A program made the translations under genes and the position numbers. This document shows positions 39,124-48,522 of a DNA stretch of 64,000 nt, one piece after another. The notes below the pieces were generated by a model. That model was not told the DNA's origin, ran no database searches, and saw only the letters and a program-made list of their open reading frames with translations. The DNA lies in the NCBI RefSeq assembly GCF_014857905.1, contig NZ_JACYXE010000012.1, positions 1 to 64,000 of the forward strand, given 5' to 3'. Every line of letters begins with the position of its first letter. Within the stretch, counting starts at the first letter, position 1. The stretch comes from Agilicoccus flavus (GTDB taxonomy: Bacteria > Actinomycetota > Actinomycetes > Actinomycetales > Dermatophilaceae).

Positions 39124-40632
39124 ACCGAGGACGAGCATCGCGAACCCGACGACGACCCATACCCCTGGGGACAGCACGAGGGCCGATCCGGCGCAGGTCG
39201 CGATCGTGCCGGCGTCGCCGCCGGCGAGCACCGAGGGCAGGCTGACGAGCGCGCCGCAGGCGAGCAGCAGCACCGTGGGCAGCATGAGGGCCGGCACGAG
39301 GTGCGCGAGCGCGTACCGGGTGCGGGAGGTCGCGGTCGAGAGCATGAGCTCGGTGCGGCCGGCCTCCTCCTCGCCGCGCAGGCGGAGCAGGAGCGAGAGC
39401 GCGAAGATCGCGGCGAGGACCGCGACGATCTCGAGCATCGCGACGACGAAGGCCTCCTCGAGCTCCGGCGCCCCCGACCCCATGCGGCGGAACATCGCCG
39501 ACAGCTGCGGATTGTCGCCGAGCATGGTGTCGATCGTGCCGGCGAGCGACCCGATGACGACGGAGAACGTCACCAGTCCGACGCTCCAGGCGATGACGCT
39601 GCCGCGGGTGAGCCGGGCGACGAGCCCGCCCGCCGACGCGAGCCGGGCGGAGCCGTGGGCGGGTCCGGGGCGGGCGGCGCGCAGGCCGGAGCCGTGGTCG
39701 CGCACGCTCTCGAGCCTGAACGCGAGGGCGACGAGTGCGGCGGTGAGCAGCGCGGGGAGGGCGAGGACCCACCAGCGTTCGTCGGCGTAGGGGCGCGCCA
39801 GGGCGGCCCACTCGACCGGCGAGACCCACTGCAGGGCGCTCAGCGCCGAGGAGTCCGGGACGCCGTCGGCGAGCGCGCGCAGCAGGTAGGCCGCCGCGAG
39901 GCTGCCGAGGGCGACGCCCCGGCACGTGCGGGTCGACTCCGAGAGCTGCGCCGCGACCGCGCCGACCGCGGCCCAGACCGCGCCGGTCAGCGCGATGCCG
40001 AGCCCGGCGGCCAGGGCGCTGCCCACGGGTGGGGCCAGTGCCGCGAGCGAGACCGCGATGATCGCGCCGAGCAGGGCGCAGGCCCCGAACGCGACGAGCA
40101 GGGCCCCGGCGAGGGGCGCGTGCCGCCCGATCGGGCCGGCCCGCAGCAGCTCGGTGCGGCCGACCTCCTCGTCGGCGCGGGTGGCGCGCAGCACGCCGAG
40201 GGCGGCCATCATCGCGGCGGCGGCGGCGACGAAGGTGCCGACCCGCCACATGGCGAACCCGCCCGGGTCGAGCAGGTCGTAGGGCGGGCCGAGCATGGCC
40301 CGCATCGTCGTGTTGACGCCGAGGGCCGCGGCCATGGCCTCGCCCTGAGGCCCCTCGGGGACGGTGGTGCGGTAGGCCGACAGCGTCGCCGGCATGAGCG
40401 AGGCGAGTGCGAGGATCCAGACGAGCCAGAACCACCGGCTCGTCCGCGCGGCGAGCCGGGCGTGTTGCGTCGCCCCCGTGGTCGTCGACGCCGCGCGCGG
40501 CGCTCGGTGGGTGTGGTGGGTGCCGTCGGCGGAGCGGATGCCCGGGCCGGTGCGCAGGCTCCGGGGCGTCCGGGGGCCGCGCGCCTCGTGGGCGCCGCCG
40601 CCGTCGTGGCCCTCGCGGGCCGTCGTCGTCAT
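38887..40632 (-). CDS. ABC transporter permease (multidrug-type exporter)
   Basis: A 581-residue integral membrane protein with roughly 12 hydrophobic helices in two similar halves. Each half has a conserved [18 protein letters not shown] or [18 protein letters not shown] loop, seen in actinobacterial tetronasin-type ABC permeases. An N-terminal His/Arg/Thr-rich stretch of about 55 residues precedes the first helix. The ATG at 40632 overlaps the ATPase stop by 4 bases. With the ATPase and TetR genes it forms a self-contained efflux operon; the exported compound is unknown. Confidence 0.85.
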   Translation of the reverse strand: MTTTAREGHDGGGAHEARGPRTPRSLRTGPGIRSADGTHHTHRAPRAASTTTGATQHARLAARTSRWFWLVWILALASLMPATLSAYRTTVPEGPQGEAMAAALGVNTTMRAMLGPPYDLLDPGGFAMWRVGTFVAAAAAMMAALGVLRATRADEEVGRTELLRAGPIGRHAPLAGALLVAFGACALLGAIIAVSLAALAPPVGSALAAGLGIALTGAVWAAVGAVAAQLSESTRTCRGVALGSLAAAYLLRALADGVPDSSALSALQWVSPVEWAALARPYADERWWVLALPALLTAALVALAFRLESVRDHGSGLRAARPGPAHGSARLASAGGLVARLTRGSVIAWSVGLVTFSVVIGSLAGTIDTMLGDNPQLSAMFRRMGSGAPELEEAFVVAMLEIVAVLAAIFALSLLLRLRGEEEAGRTELMLSTATSRTRYALAHLVPALMLPTVLLLACGALVSLPSVLAGGDAGTIATCAGSALVLSPGVWVVVGFAMLVLGLRPRLLWLPWALVAWTLFVAWVGGLLRLPDALMKATPFAQLPHVPAEAFAWGPVLLLTALAALLLGAGLAGFRRRDIG

Positions 40633-41582
40633 GACGCCGCCTCTTCCGGCTCGTAGTGGCGCAGGAAGAGCTCCTCGAGCGTCGGCGGGGTGCTGACCAG
40701 CGAGCGGATCCCGATCTCGGCGAACCGGGCGAGGACCGCGCTGAGCGCCGTGTCGTCGACCTGGCAGGTGAGCCGGTGGCCCTCGACCTGCGCGTCGTGC
40801 ACGCCGGGCAGCGTCGTGAGCTGCGCGGGCACGGGGACGGCGAGGTCGACGGTGACCTGGGTGCGGGTGAGGTGCCGCAGTTGGGTCAGGGTGCCGGACT
40901 CGACGACCCGGCCGGCCCGGATGATGCTCACGTGGTCGCACAGCGTCTCGACCTCCGAGAGGATGTGGCTGCTGAGCAGCACGGTCCGGCCCGAGGTGCG
41001 TTCGGCGCGGATGTAGTCGGTGAAGACGCGCTCCATGAGCGGGTCGAGCCCGCTCGTCGGTTCGTCGAGCACGAGCAGCTCGACGTCCGAGGCCAGCGCC
41101 GCGACGAGCGCGACCTTCTGCCGGTTGCCCTTGGAGTACGAGCGGCCCTTCTTGCGCGGGTCGAGCTCGAACCGGTCGAGGAGCTCGTCGCGGCGGGCGC
41201 GGTCGAGGCCGCCGCGGGCCCGGCCGAGGAGGTCGATCGCCTCCCCGCCGGTGAGGTTGGGCCACAGGCTCACGTCGCCGGGCACGTAGGCGAGCCGGCG
41301 GTGCAGCTCCGGCGCCTGGGCCCACGGGTCGCCGCCGAGCAGGCGGATGCGCCCGGAGTCGGCCTTGAGCAGCCCGAGCAGCACCCGGATGGTCGTGGAC
41401 TTGCCGGCGCCGTTGGGCCCGAGCAGCCCGTGCACCTGGCCGGTGGGGACGGCCAGGGTGAGGCCGTCGAGGGCCCGGGTGGCCCCGAACCGCTTGTGCA
41501 GATCCTGGATGTCGATCGCGAGATCGGTGCTCGTCGCCGCGTCGGCCGGGTGGCCGGGGCGCGGGCTCGTCATGGTGCTCAC
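40629..41582 (-). CDS. ABC transporter ATP-binding protein
   Basis: A 317-residue ATPase with Walker [11 protein letters not shown], the signature [15 protein letters not shown], Walker [14 protein letters not shown] and the H-loop region [17 protein letters not shown]. The C-terminal 90 residues form the accessory domain common to drug-export ATPases. The GTG start overlaps the TetR stop (GTGA), and the end overlaps the permease start. Confidence 0.93.
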   Translation of the reverse strand: MSTMTSPRPGHPADAATSTDLAIDIQDLHKRFGATRALDGLTLAVPTGQVHGLLGPNGAGKSTTIRVLLGLLKADSGRIRLLGGDPWAQAPELHRRLAYVPGDVSLWPNLTGGEAIDLLGRARGGLDRARRDELLDRFELDPRKKGRSYSKGNRQKVALVAALASDVELLVLDEPTSGLDPLMERVFTDYIRAERTSGRTVLLSSHILSEVETLCDHVSIIRAGRVVESGTLTQLRHLTRTQVTVDLAVPVPAQLTTLPGVHDAQVEGHRLTCQVDDTALSAVLARFAEIGIRSLVSTPPTLEELFLRHYEPEEAAS

Positions 41583-42238
41583 TGCTCCCCCTTCGAAGGG
41601 GTGGACGTGCCGGGGTGACGGGAGACGTGCTGGCGGTCGGCCTCGTCGGCGAGGGGGCCGGTGATGAGGCCGTGCGTGTAGAGCTGGAGCATGTGGTCGG
41701 CGTATCGGTCGGCCGGGCCCTGCTCGAAGAGGGACGTGCCGCCGAGGTGACGGGCGACGTGGCGGTCGAGCAGCAGGAGACCGAGGCCGATGCCGGCCTG
41801 CAGCGCGGCCCGGGCCCGGGGGTCGTCGGTCGGCCGGATCGTGCCGGCCGCCTCACCGACGGCGAGCAGGCCCTCCACGTCGTCGACCATCCGGTCGAAC
41901 ATCTCGGCCGCCCGCGGGCCGCCCTCGGTGACGACGAGCAGGAGGTAGGCGTAGAGCGGCCGCGCCTGGGGGTGTGCCTCGAGGTAGGCCGAGAGCTGGG
42001 GCAGCGACCCGGTCGTGAACACCTGCGACTTCTCGGTGCGGATGAACGTCATGAGGTGGTCGTCGCAGGCCGCCCGCAGCCCGTCCTTGCTCCCGAAGTG
42101 GTGGACGACGAGGGCGGGCGAGACCCCGGCGCGATCGGCGATGACGCGCATCGTCGCCCTGGCGAAGCCCAGCTCGGCGAACGCGGCGAGGGCGGCATCG
42201 CGGATGCGCGCCCGGGCGGTGAGGTCTACTGAACTCAT
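41579..42238 (-). CDS. TetR family transcriptional regulator
   Basis: A 219-residue repressor. The N-terminal HTH is clear: [20 protein letters not shown] followed by [24 protein letters not shown]. The remainder is the ligand-binding helical domain. It is the first gene of the TetR-ATPase-permease operon and presumably represses it, inactivated by the exported compound. I chose the ATG at 42238. The upstream sequence contains CTAAACGCGTGTTCAG, an imperfect palindrome suited to a TetR dimer. Confidence 0.9.
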   Translation of the reverse strand: MSSVDLTARARIRDAALAAFAELGFARATMRVIADRAGVSPALVVHHFGSKDGLRAACDDHLMTFIRTEKSQVFTTGSLPQLSAYLEAHPQARPLYAYLLLVVTEGGPRAAEMFDRMVDDVEGLLAVGEAAGTIRPTDDPRARAALQAGIGLGLLLLDRHVARHLGGTSLFEQGPADRYADHMLQLYTHGLITGPLADEADRQHVSRHPGTSTPSKGEQ

Positions 42239-42248
42239 GTTCAATATG

Positions 42249-42264
42249 CTAAACGCGTGTTCAG
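42249..42264. promoter_or_regulatory. Putative TetR operator
   Basis: CTAAACGCGTGTTCAG is an imperfect 16-bp palindrome (6 of 8 positions pair) 10 bases upstream of the tetR start. TGTTCA also occurs twice, at 42239-42244 and 42258-42263. The local AT-rich sequence would provide the tetR -10 region. Confidence 0.45.
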
Positions 42265-42484
42265 TTCCTGTCCATGGTCGGACCGGATCCGCGGGCGATT
42301 CGTGCCCCACGCGCGCCCCGCTCGCACGCGGCGCACACGTGATCCCCGGCTCCCTCCCAGGTCGCGGGGCATACTGGACCTTCGCCTGCCCCGTTGTCGA
42401 CGGGGCGACCACCCGGGCCCCACCGCCGGGACACAGCCGCGGCCGACGCGCGACCCGCGCCGGCCTACGACGGAAGAAGTGTGT

Positions 42485-44797
42485 GTGAGTCAGAGCGTCG
42501 TCACCGCCCCGCCGCGTCGCCGTCGGCCCCGTCGGGCCCTGCGCATCGTCCTGGTCACGATGCTCGTCCTCGCCGTCATCGGCATCGGCGGGTTCCTCAC
42601 GGCGTACGCGCTCATCTCCGTGCCGAAGCCGAACGAGCTGGCCCAGTCGCAGACGTCGATCGTCTACTACGCCGACGGCAAGAACGAGATCGGGCGGTTC
42701 AGCACGGTCAACCGCGAGTCGGTGACGCTGCGCAGCATCCCCAAGGACGCCCAGCACGCGATGCTCGCGGCGGAGGACCGTGACTTCTACGACAACCCGG
42801 GCTTCTCGCCGACCGGCATCGCCCGGGCCGTGTGGTCCGCGGTGAGCGGCGGTTCGCGTCAGGGCGGGTCGACGATCACCCAGCAGTACGTGAAGAACTA
42901 CTTCCTCTCGCAGGACCAGACGCTCGGCCGCAAGGCCCGCGAGCTCGTCATCTCGATCAAGATCGAGCAGGAGCAGTCCAAGGACGAGATCCTCGAGAAC
43001 TACTTCAACACCATCTACTACGGCCGCGGCGCCTACGGCATCCAGGCCGCCTCCCGCGCGTACTTCGGCAAGGAGGTCGGCAAGCTCACGGTGGGCGAGG
43101 GCGCCCTCCTCGCGAGCGTCATCCGCGCGCCCTCCCTCTACGACCCGTCGCTCGGCGCCAGCCAGAAGAAGAACGCGCAGGACCGCGTCGACTACGTGCT
43201 CGACGGCATGGTCTCCCAGGGCTGGCTCTCCGCCGCCGAGCGCAAGGGGATCACCTTCCCGACGGTCGTCGAACCCAAGCAGCGCCAGACGGCGTCGGGT
43301 CCGAACGGCTACCTCATGGCCTACGTGAAGTCGGAGCTCACCTCTCGCCTCGGGCTCTCGGAGGAGGACCTCGACCGCGGTGGGCTGCGCGTGACGACGA
43401 CGATCTCGAGGGCGGCGCAGCAGGCGGCGATCAACGCCGTCGAGAAGGAGCGCCCCACGGGTGGGAAGGCCGACGGCATCCGGGTGGGCCTCGCCTCGAT
43501 CGTCCCGGGCGACGGCGCGATCCGCGCCCTCTACGGCGGGGCGAACTACGCGAAGCAGCCGTACAGCTCGGCCACCCAGGCCCAGCTCCAGGGCGGGTCG
43601 ACCTTCAAGGTCTTCACGACGGTCGCGGCCCTCCAGAAGAACGTGTCGCTGCGCACCCGCCTCGACGGCTCGAGCCCGCGGTACTTCGACGAGTTCAAGG
43701 GCGGCGGCAACGCCGACGGCAAGGTGTCGAACTTCGGCAACCACGACTACGGCAACCTCGACGTGGCCACGGCGCTCGCCAAGTCGTCGAACACGGCGTT
43801 CGCGCAGCTCAACATCGATGTCGGCCCGGCCGCCACCCGCGACGCGGCGATCGCGCTCGGGGTCCCGTCGACGACGCCCGGCCTGTCCGACAACCCGGCC
43901 AACGTCTTCGGCACGGCCTCGCCGCGCGTCATCGACATGGCCAACGCGTACGCGACGCTGGCCGCGAAGGGGAAGCGGGCCGAGCCGTACCTCATCTCCA
44001 AGGTGACCGCCGTGGGCGGCTGGCTCGAGCCGTACGCGCAGCAGCCGGTCCTCGCCGACGCCGTGAGCCCGGAGGTCGCGGCCGACACCCTCGTCGCGAT
44101 GGAGGACGTGGTCCAGGAGGGCACCGCGACCGCGGCCCGGGCCGTGGGCCGGCCCGCGGCCGGCAAGACGGGCACCACCGACGAGAACCGCGCCGTGTGG
44201 TTCGACGGTGTGACCCCGCAGCTCGCGACCGCGGTGGGGATGTACCTGCCGACGTCGGACGGCGGATCGGAGCCGATGCGCGGCATCGCCGGCCTCAGCG
44301 AGGTGACCGGTGGCTCCTACCCCGTGGCGATCTGGACGAGCTTCATGCGGGCCGCCCTCGACGGCGTGCCGGAGGAGGACTTCCCGGAGCGGGCGGGCAT
44401 CGGCGACGGCGACGTGCAGGACTGGGCGCCCGAACCGACGCAGGAGCCGGAGCCGTCGCGGACCGAGGAGTCCTCGCAGACCCCGAGCGAGGAGCCGACG
44501 CCGACGACGTCGGGGCCGACATGGTCGCCCACCGACAGGGTCGAGCCGGCGCCGAGCGAGTCCGACACCGGGGGCGAGCAGGATGCCACCCCGTCGCAGA
44601 CGAACGGCCGGGCGAGGGCCGGTGAGTCGGGCCGGTCCCGCGACTCCGGCGATTCGGGCGACGCGAACAGTGATGCGAACGGGGGCGCCGAGCAGGGCGC
44701 CGAGCAGAACGAAGGGGGCGCCCAGGGGGCCGCACCCGACCGCCCCGCGGCCCAGGCGCCGGAGCGGCGGGTCGGGGTGCCGACGCCCTCGCCGTAA
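42485..44797 (+). CDS. ponA: Class A penicillin-binding protein (glycosyltransferase + transpeptidase)
   Basis: Polymerises and cross-links peptidoglycan outside the membrane. From the GTG at 42485 the 770 residues include an Arg-rich cytoplasmic start, a membrane helix (RIVLVTMLVLAVIGIGGFLTAYAL), the GT51 domain (AEDRDFYDNPG with Glu97; QGGSTITQQYVKNYFLS), and the transpeptidase domain with S372-T-F-K, SSN and KTGTTDENR (Lys561). The last 140 residues are Glu/Ser/Pro/Thr-rich and disordered. GTG codons at 42479 and 42485 are both possible starts. The gene is syntenic with mycobacterial ponA1 upstream of rpsF. Confidence 0.94.
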   Translation: MSQSVVTAPPRRRRPRRALRIVLVTMLVLAVIGIGGFLTAYALISVPKPNELAQSQTSIVYYADGKNEIGRFSTVNRESVTLRSIPKDAQHAMLAAEDRDFYDNPGFSPTGIARAVWSAVSGGSRQGGSTITQQYVKNYFLSQDQTLGRKARELVISIKIEQEQSKDEILENYFNTIYYGRGAYGIQAASRAYFGKEVGKLTVGEGALLASVIRAPSLYDPSLGASQKKNAQDRVDYVLDGMVSQGWLSAAERKGITFPTVVEPKQRQTASGPNGYLMAYVKSELTSRLGLSEEDLDRGGLRVTTTISRAAQQAAINAVEKERPTGGKADGIRVGLASIVPGDGAIRALYGGANYAKQPYSSATQAQLQGGSTFKVFTTVAALQKNVSLRTRLDGSSPRYFDEFKGGGNADGKVSNFGNHDYGNLDVATALAKSSNTAFAQLNIDVGPAATRDAAIALGVPSTTPGLSDNPANVFGTASPRVIDMANAYATLAAKGKRAEPYLISKVTAVGGWLEPYAQQPVLADAVSPEVAADTLVAMEDVVQEGTATAARAVGRPAAGKTGTTDENRAVWFDGVTPQLATAVGMYLPTSDGGSEPMRGIAGLSEVTGGSYPVAIWTSFMRAALDGVPEEDFPERAGIGDGDVQDWAPEPTQEPEPSRTEESSQTPSEEPTPTTSGPTWSPTDRVEPAPSESDTGGEQDATPSQTNGRARAGESGRSRDSGDSGDANSDANGGAEQGAEQNEGGAQGAAPDRPAAQAPERRVGVPTPSP

Positions 44798-44800
44798 CCT
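44795..44800 (+). promoter_or_regulatory. Leaderless-type promoter -10 overlapping ponA stop
   Basis: TAACCT includes the ponA stop codon and ends 6 bases before the ATG of the glycosyltransferase gene. The same geometry occurs at the NUDIX gene and at 38239. Confidence 0.45.
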
Positions 44801-44806
44801 GGGCGC

Positions 44807-46216
44807 ATGGGTGGGCAGCGGCGGGCACACGGGGTCGAGACGCTCGTGACCGGCCGACCCGCCGGCCGCTACGCGCACGACGGCCGGGTGGGTTGGCACG
44901 TGCCCCGGCGGGGCGCGTTCCTCGTCCCGCCGTGGCGGGGGGTCACGGCTCTCGCCGCCCTCCTCGCGGCCGGCCTCGTGGCGGCCGGCCTGCTCCAGAA
45001 GCGCTACTGCTTCGAGCACGGCTGGGGCGGGTCCGACGTCTTCTGGCACGCCTGTTTCTCCGATCTGCCTCGGCTCTGGGCGGGCACCCCGCTCGCCTCC
45101 CACGCGCTGCCGTACGCCGCCGGCGGCGGGGGCATCGACCAACCGGTCGGCACCGGCCTCATGCTCTGGGTCCTCGCGTGGTTCGTGCCCCGCACCCCGA
45201 CGTCGCAACAGGCCTTCACGGCGGCCTGGGCGGTCGCGGCGGCCGCCTGCGCGATCGGGATCGTCGTGTGCACCGCGACGACCACCCGGCGGCACCCGCA
45301 GCGGGCCCTCTACGTGGGGGCCTGCCCGCTGCTGGTCACCGTGGCCCTCGTGTCGCCCGAGCTGTTCGCCGTCCTGCTCGTGTCGGCCGGGCTGTGGGCG
45401 TGGTCGGCCGAACGGCCCGGCCTCGCCGGCGTCCTGCTCGGCCTCGCCGCCGTCTCGCGCGGCTACGCCGTGCTCGTGCTGCTCGCGGTCGGACTCGTCG
45501 CCCTGCGGGCAGGGGTGCTGCGGGCGTGGTGCCGCACGGCCGGGGCCGCCCTCGTCGTCGCGGCCGGCCTCCTGCTGTCCGTGCAGCTGAGCGCGGGTGG
45601 GGCCGTCGCGCCCTACCTGGCGTGGCTCGGGCGCGGGATCGACTACGGGTCGATCTGGTACCTCGCCACCCTCGCGGGCCGGCCCGTTCCGCCGGCGACC
45701 GCGACCGTCCTCGCGGTCGCGGGGTGGGTGCTCGCCCTGGCCGCGGGGACCATGTTCACCCTGCTGCCGCGGCGTCGCCCCGCGATCGCCGAGGTCGCCG
45801 TCGTCGTCCTCGCCGTCCTGTTCCTCACCGCGAAGTCGGTCCCGGTGCAGGCCTCGATGTGGCTGGTGCCGCTCGTGGCGCTCGCGGGGGTGCGCCTGCG
45901 GCCCTATCTGATCTGGGTGTCGGCCGAGGTGGCCTACTTCGTCGCCGTCTGGCTCTACATCGCGGGCGGCTCCGAGCCGAACCGCGCGCTGCCCGCCGCG
46001 TGGTACGCCGCCTTCCTCCTCATCCGTCTGGCCGCGATCGCCTGGGTGGCGCTCGACGTCGTCGGGCGGGCCCGGCGTCGCCCCGCGCCCACGGTCACGG
46101 CCGACCCGGCCGACCCGGCCCCACAGCAGAGCGTCGCCATCGCCGAGGACCCCGACGACGGCGCGGGGGTGGCGGGCGGCCGCCGCGACGACCTCGTGCT
46201 CGTCGCCGGGCGCTGA
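44807..46216 (+). CDS. GT87/DUF2029-like membrane glycosyltransferase
   Basis: A 469-residue polytopic protein with about ten hydrophobic helices and an N-terminal YCFEHGWGGSDVFWHACFSD loop followed by LPRLW. This resembles the polyprenyl-phosphate-dependent mannosyltransferases annotated as GT87 or DUF2029, which build envelope glycans. The GSDVF acidic loop after the first helix would hold the catalytic Asp. It follows ponA by 9 bases and precedes rpsF, matching the order ponA1-Rv0051-type protein-rpsF in mycobacteria. Donor and acceptor are inferred only from the family. Confidence 0.75.
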   Translation: MGGQRRAHGVETLVTGRPAGRYAHDGRVGWHVPRRGAFLVPPWRGVTALAALLAAGLVAAGLLQKRYCFEHGWGGSDVFWHACFSDLPRLWAGTPLASHALPYAAGGGGIDQPVGTGLMLWVLAWFVPRTPTSQQAFTAAWAVAAAACAIGIVVCTATTTRRHPQRALYVGACPLLVTVALVSPELFAVLLVSAGLWAWSAERPGLAGVLLGLAAVSRGYAVLVLLAVGLVALRAGVLRAWCRTAGAALVVAAGLLLSVQLSAGGAVAPYLAWLGRGIDYGSIWYLATLAGRPVPPATATVLAVAGWVLALAAGTMFTLLPRRRPAIAEVAVVVLAVLFLTAKSVPVQASMWLVPLVALAGVRLRPYLIWVSAEVAYFVAVWLYIAGGSEPNRALPAAWYAAFLLIRLAAIAWVALDVVGRARRRPAPTVTADPADPAPQQSVAIAEDPDDGAGVAGGRRDDLVLVAGR

Positions 46217-46325
46217 GGGCCGCTCGGGCCGCCGTCGGTCCACAGCCGGTCGCGCGCGCTCCCCGGCGGCGCCGAGGCCCGCCGCGGTTGGGGACGACGA
46301 TTCGGAATCACCCGTGGGCGGCCGG

Positions 46326-46478
46326 TACTCTGGGTGACGTTCCCCCACGCGTCGACGGTCGATCTCGAGCGCTTTCCGCGCCCGGACTCACCGCGGCACG
46401 CCTTCGATGGGCGCGCCGACCGTCCCGGTGCGCGCGTGGGAGACGCAGCAGACCCTCCTGTCACGGAGAGACCGTGAC
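46326..46478 (+). promoter_or_regulatory. rpsF leader with promoter and hairpin
   Basis: TACTCT at 46326-46331 is a candidate -10 box. Downstream, GTCACGG (46460-46466), an AGAGA loop and CCGTGAC (46472-46478) form a perfect 7-bp hairpin 30 bases before rpsF. Leaders of rpsF-rpsR operons often bind the S6:S18 complex; whether this hairpin does is not shown by sequence alone. Confidence 0.4.
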
Positions 46479-46508
46479 CGCACAGACCAGAGGAGGTGGG
46501 TTCTCAGC

Positions 46509-46799
46509 ATGCGTCAGTACGAAATCATGATCATCGTCGACCCCGAGGTCGACGACCGTCAGGTCGCCTCGTCGCTCGAGAGGTTCCTGTCCGTCATCAC
46601 GAAGGACAGCGGCACCGTCGACAACGTGGACGTCTGGGGCCGTCGGCGCCTGGCCTACGAGATCAAGAAGCGTTCCGAGGGCGTCTACGTCGTCGTCAGC
46701 TTCACCGCGGAGTCCGCCACGGCGAAGGAGCTGGACCGTCAGCTCGGGCTGTCGGAGCAGATCCTGCGGACCAAGCTGCTCCGCCCCGACGCCGCCTGA
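46509..46799 (+). CDS. rpsF: 30S ribosomal protein S6
   Basis: A 96-residue ribosomal protein that pairs with S18. The family pattern [39 protein letters not shown] and [12 protein letters not shown] is complete. AGAGGAGGTGG about 9 bases before the ATG is a strong Shine-Dalgarno. It starts the rpsF-ssb-rpsR-rplI operon. Confidence 0.98.
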   Translation: MRQYEIMIIVDPEVDDRQVASSLERFLSVITKDSGTVDNVDVWGRRRLAYEIKKRSEGVYVVVSFTAESATAKELDRQLGLSEQILRTKLLRPDAA

Positions 46800-46876
46800 T
46801 CACATCGGATCAGCACTCCTGATCACTAGAGTCCGGTTCGTCCGGACCCGAGCCACCCAGACAGAGAGGTCCCCTC

Positions 46877-47470
46877 ATGGCCGGCGAAACCCCCATCACC
46901 GTCATCGGCAACCTGACGGCCGACCCGGAGCTGCGCTTCACCCCCTCGGGTGCGGCGGTCGCCAGCTTCACGGTCGCGTCGACGCCCCGCACGTTCGACC
47001 GCCAGTCGAACGAGTGGAAGGACGCCGAGACGCTGTTCATGCGGTGCTCGGTGTGGCGTGAGGCGGCCGAGAACGTCGCCGAGTCGCTGACCAAGGGGTC
47101 CCGGGTCATCGTCACCGGCCGCCTCGTCTCCCGTTCGTGGGACGACAAGGAGTCCGGTCAGAAGCGCACCGTCATGGAGATGCAGGTCGACGAGGTCGGC
47201 CCCTCGATGCGGTACGCGACGGCCAAGGTCACCAAGACCCAGCGCGGCGGGGGCGGCGGCTTCTCCGGCGGGGGCGGCGGCGGGTTCTCCGGCGGCGGCC
47301 AGCAGGGCGGCGGATACGGCGGCGGCCAGCAGCAGGGCGGCGGACAGCAGTCCGACCCCTGGGCCACCGGCCCGTCCTCCGGCGGTGCGGCCGCCGGGGG
47401 CAACTCGGGTGGCAACTCGGGTGGCGGCGGATGGGGCAACGCCCCGTCCTACGACGAGCCCCCGTTCTGA
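46877..47470 (+). CDS. ssb: Single-stranded DNA-binding protein
   Basis: Coats single-stranded DNA in replication and repair. The 197 residues contain an OB fold (about 1-115; [37 protein letters not shown]), a Gly/Gln-rich linker and the acidic tip YDEPPF, a variant of the DDDIPF-type tail that recruits partner proteins. It lies in the rpsF operon as usual. Confidence 0.97.
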   Translation: MAGETPITVIGNLTADPELRFTPSGAAVASFTVASTPRTFDRQSNEWKDAETLFMRCSVWREAAENVAESLTKGSRVIVTGRLVSRSWDDKESGQKRTVMEMQVDEVGPSMRYATAKVTKTQRGGGGGFSGGGGGGFSGGGQQGGGYGGGQQQGGGQQSDPWATGPSSGGAAAGGNSGGNSGGGGWGNAPSYDEPPF

Positions 47471-47619
47471 TCGGCTCGGATCGGTAGCGATCCACGTGAT
47501 CATCCGGGCGACCGGTCCCCGCGACCGGCCGACCCATCCCGGGGCTCAGCGCCCCGTTCCAGCACCACCCATCCCGGAGCCGGAACTCCGGGCTCTCACC
47601 AGGAAGGGAGAGCACCACG

Positions 47620-47856
47620 ATGGCCAAGCCCGTAGTGCGTAAGCCCAAGAAGAAGGCCAACCCGCTCAAGGCCGCGAAGATCGACAAGATCGACTACAAG
47701 GACACCGCCCTGCTGCGGAAGTTCATCTCCGACCGCGGGAAGATCCGCGCGCGTCGTGTCACCGGCGTGAGCGTGCAGGAGCAGCGACTCATCGCGAAGG
47801 CCGTGAAGAACGCCCGCGAGATGGCGCTCCTGCCCTACTCGAGCTCGGCTCGCTGA
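47620..47856 (+). CDS. rpsR: 30S ribosomal protein S18
   Basis: A 78-residue ribosomal protein with the core [20 protein letters not shown] and [20 protein letters not shown]. No CxxC zinc motif is present, so it is a zinc-independent form. AGGAAGGGAG precedes the ATG. Confidence 0.97.
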   Translation: MAKPVVRKPKKKANPLKAAKIDKIDYKDTALLRKFISDRGKIRARRVTGVSVQEQRLIAKAVKNAREMALLPYSSSAR

Positions 47857-47876
47857 GCTCGGATCGGAGGAACGGA

Positions 47877-48320
47877 ATGAAGCTCATCCTCACGCACGAG
47901 GTGTCCGGTCTCGGTTCGGCCGGTGACATCGTCGAGGTCAAGGACGGCTACGGCCGCAACTTCCTGCTCCCGCGTGGTCTCGCGACCCCGTGGACCAAGG
48001 GCGGGCAGAAGCAGGTCGAGGCGATGCAGAAGGGTCGCGAGACCCGCGCCGTCAAGTCGCTCGAAGAGGCCAAGGGTCTCAAGGGCCAGCTCGAGGCCCG
48101 CACCCTGCGCATCCCGGCGCACGCCGGTGCGAACGGCCGCCTCTTCGGCGCCGTCACCCAGGCCGACGTCGCCGCCGCCGCGGCCGGCGAGGGCCTGACG
48201 ATCGACAAGCGTCGCATCGAGTTCCCGTCGCCGGTCAAGGCGACCGGGGGCCACGAGGCGACCGTCGCCCTCCACCCGGAGGTCAAGGCGACGATCAAGC
48301 TGGACGTCGTCGCCGACTGA
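47877..48320 (+). CDS. rplI: 50S ribosomal protein L9
   Basis: A 147-residue protein with the conserved N-terminal motif [20 protein letters not shown] followed by PRGLA, a central helix and the C-terminal domain [16 protein letters not shown]. It starts 20 bases after rpsR. A hairpin terminator follows. Confidence 0.97.
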   Translation: MKLILTHEVSGLGSAGDIVEVKDGYGRNFLLPRGLATPWTKGGQKQVEAMQKGRETRAVKSLEEAKGLKGQLEARTLRIPAHAGANGRLFGAVTQADVAAAAAGEGLTIDKRRIEFPSPVKATGGHEATVALHPEVKATIKLDVVAD

Positions 48321-48336
48321 CGACCCGCAGGACCGT

Positions 48337-48368
48337 CGAGGCCCGTCCCCTACGGGGGGTGGGCCTCG
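48337..48368 (+). terminator. Terminator after rplI
   Basis: CGAGGCCC (48337-48344) pairs with GGGCCTCG (48361-48368), and an inner CCCC/GGGG pairing around TAC extends the stem. It ends the ribosomal operon before the inositol genes. Confidence 0.7.
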
Positions 48369-48400
48369 CGTCGCGTCCGGGGTCGGGCCCGAGGCCGAGG

Positions 48401-48425
48401 CATTTGTAAGGACAAATGATTGACA
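48401..48425 (+). promoter_or_regulatory. IolR-type operator and -35 box for the iolD operon
   Basis: CATTTGT (48401-48407), AAGG, ACAAATG (48412-48418) is a perfect 7-bp inverted repeat that contains TGTAAGGACA (48405-48414), the complement of TGTCCTTACA. A TTGACA -35 box (48420-48425) follows immediately. The geometry fits a repressor that blocks RNA polymerase at the transaldolase-iolD operon. Related motifs precede the three other inositol units. Confidence 0.65.
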
Positions 48426-48522
48426 GCATGATCCGGTGGGTGCTGAGATGGGTCCGGCCGACCTCTCGTCGGCTCACCCCTCGCCGTGGCCGCCCGGCCT
48501 CACCCCATCCGCGGAGGAATCC

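Noticed and set aside
41579-46348. A 1589-codon open frame antisense to ponA and the glycosyltransferase gene, continuous with tetR
   Set aside because: Only the tetR part has family motifs. The rest is an Arg/Gly/Asp-rich shadow of plus-strand genes, caused by the very high G+C content.
47480-47619. A riboswitch or large structured leader between ssb and rpsR
   Set aside because: Only short G+C-rich self-complementary stretches are present, and nothing matches a known class.
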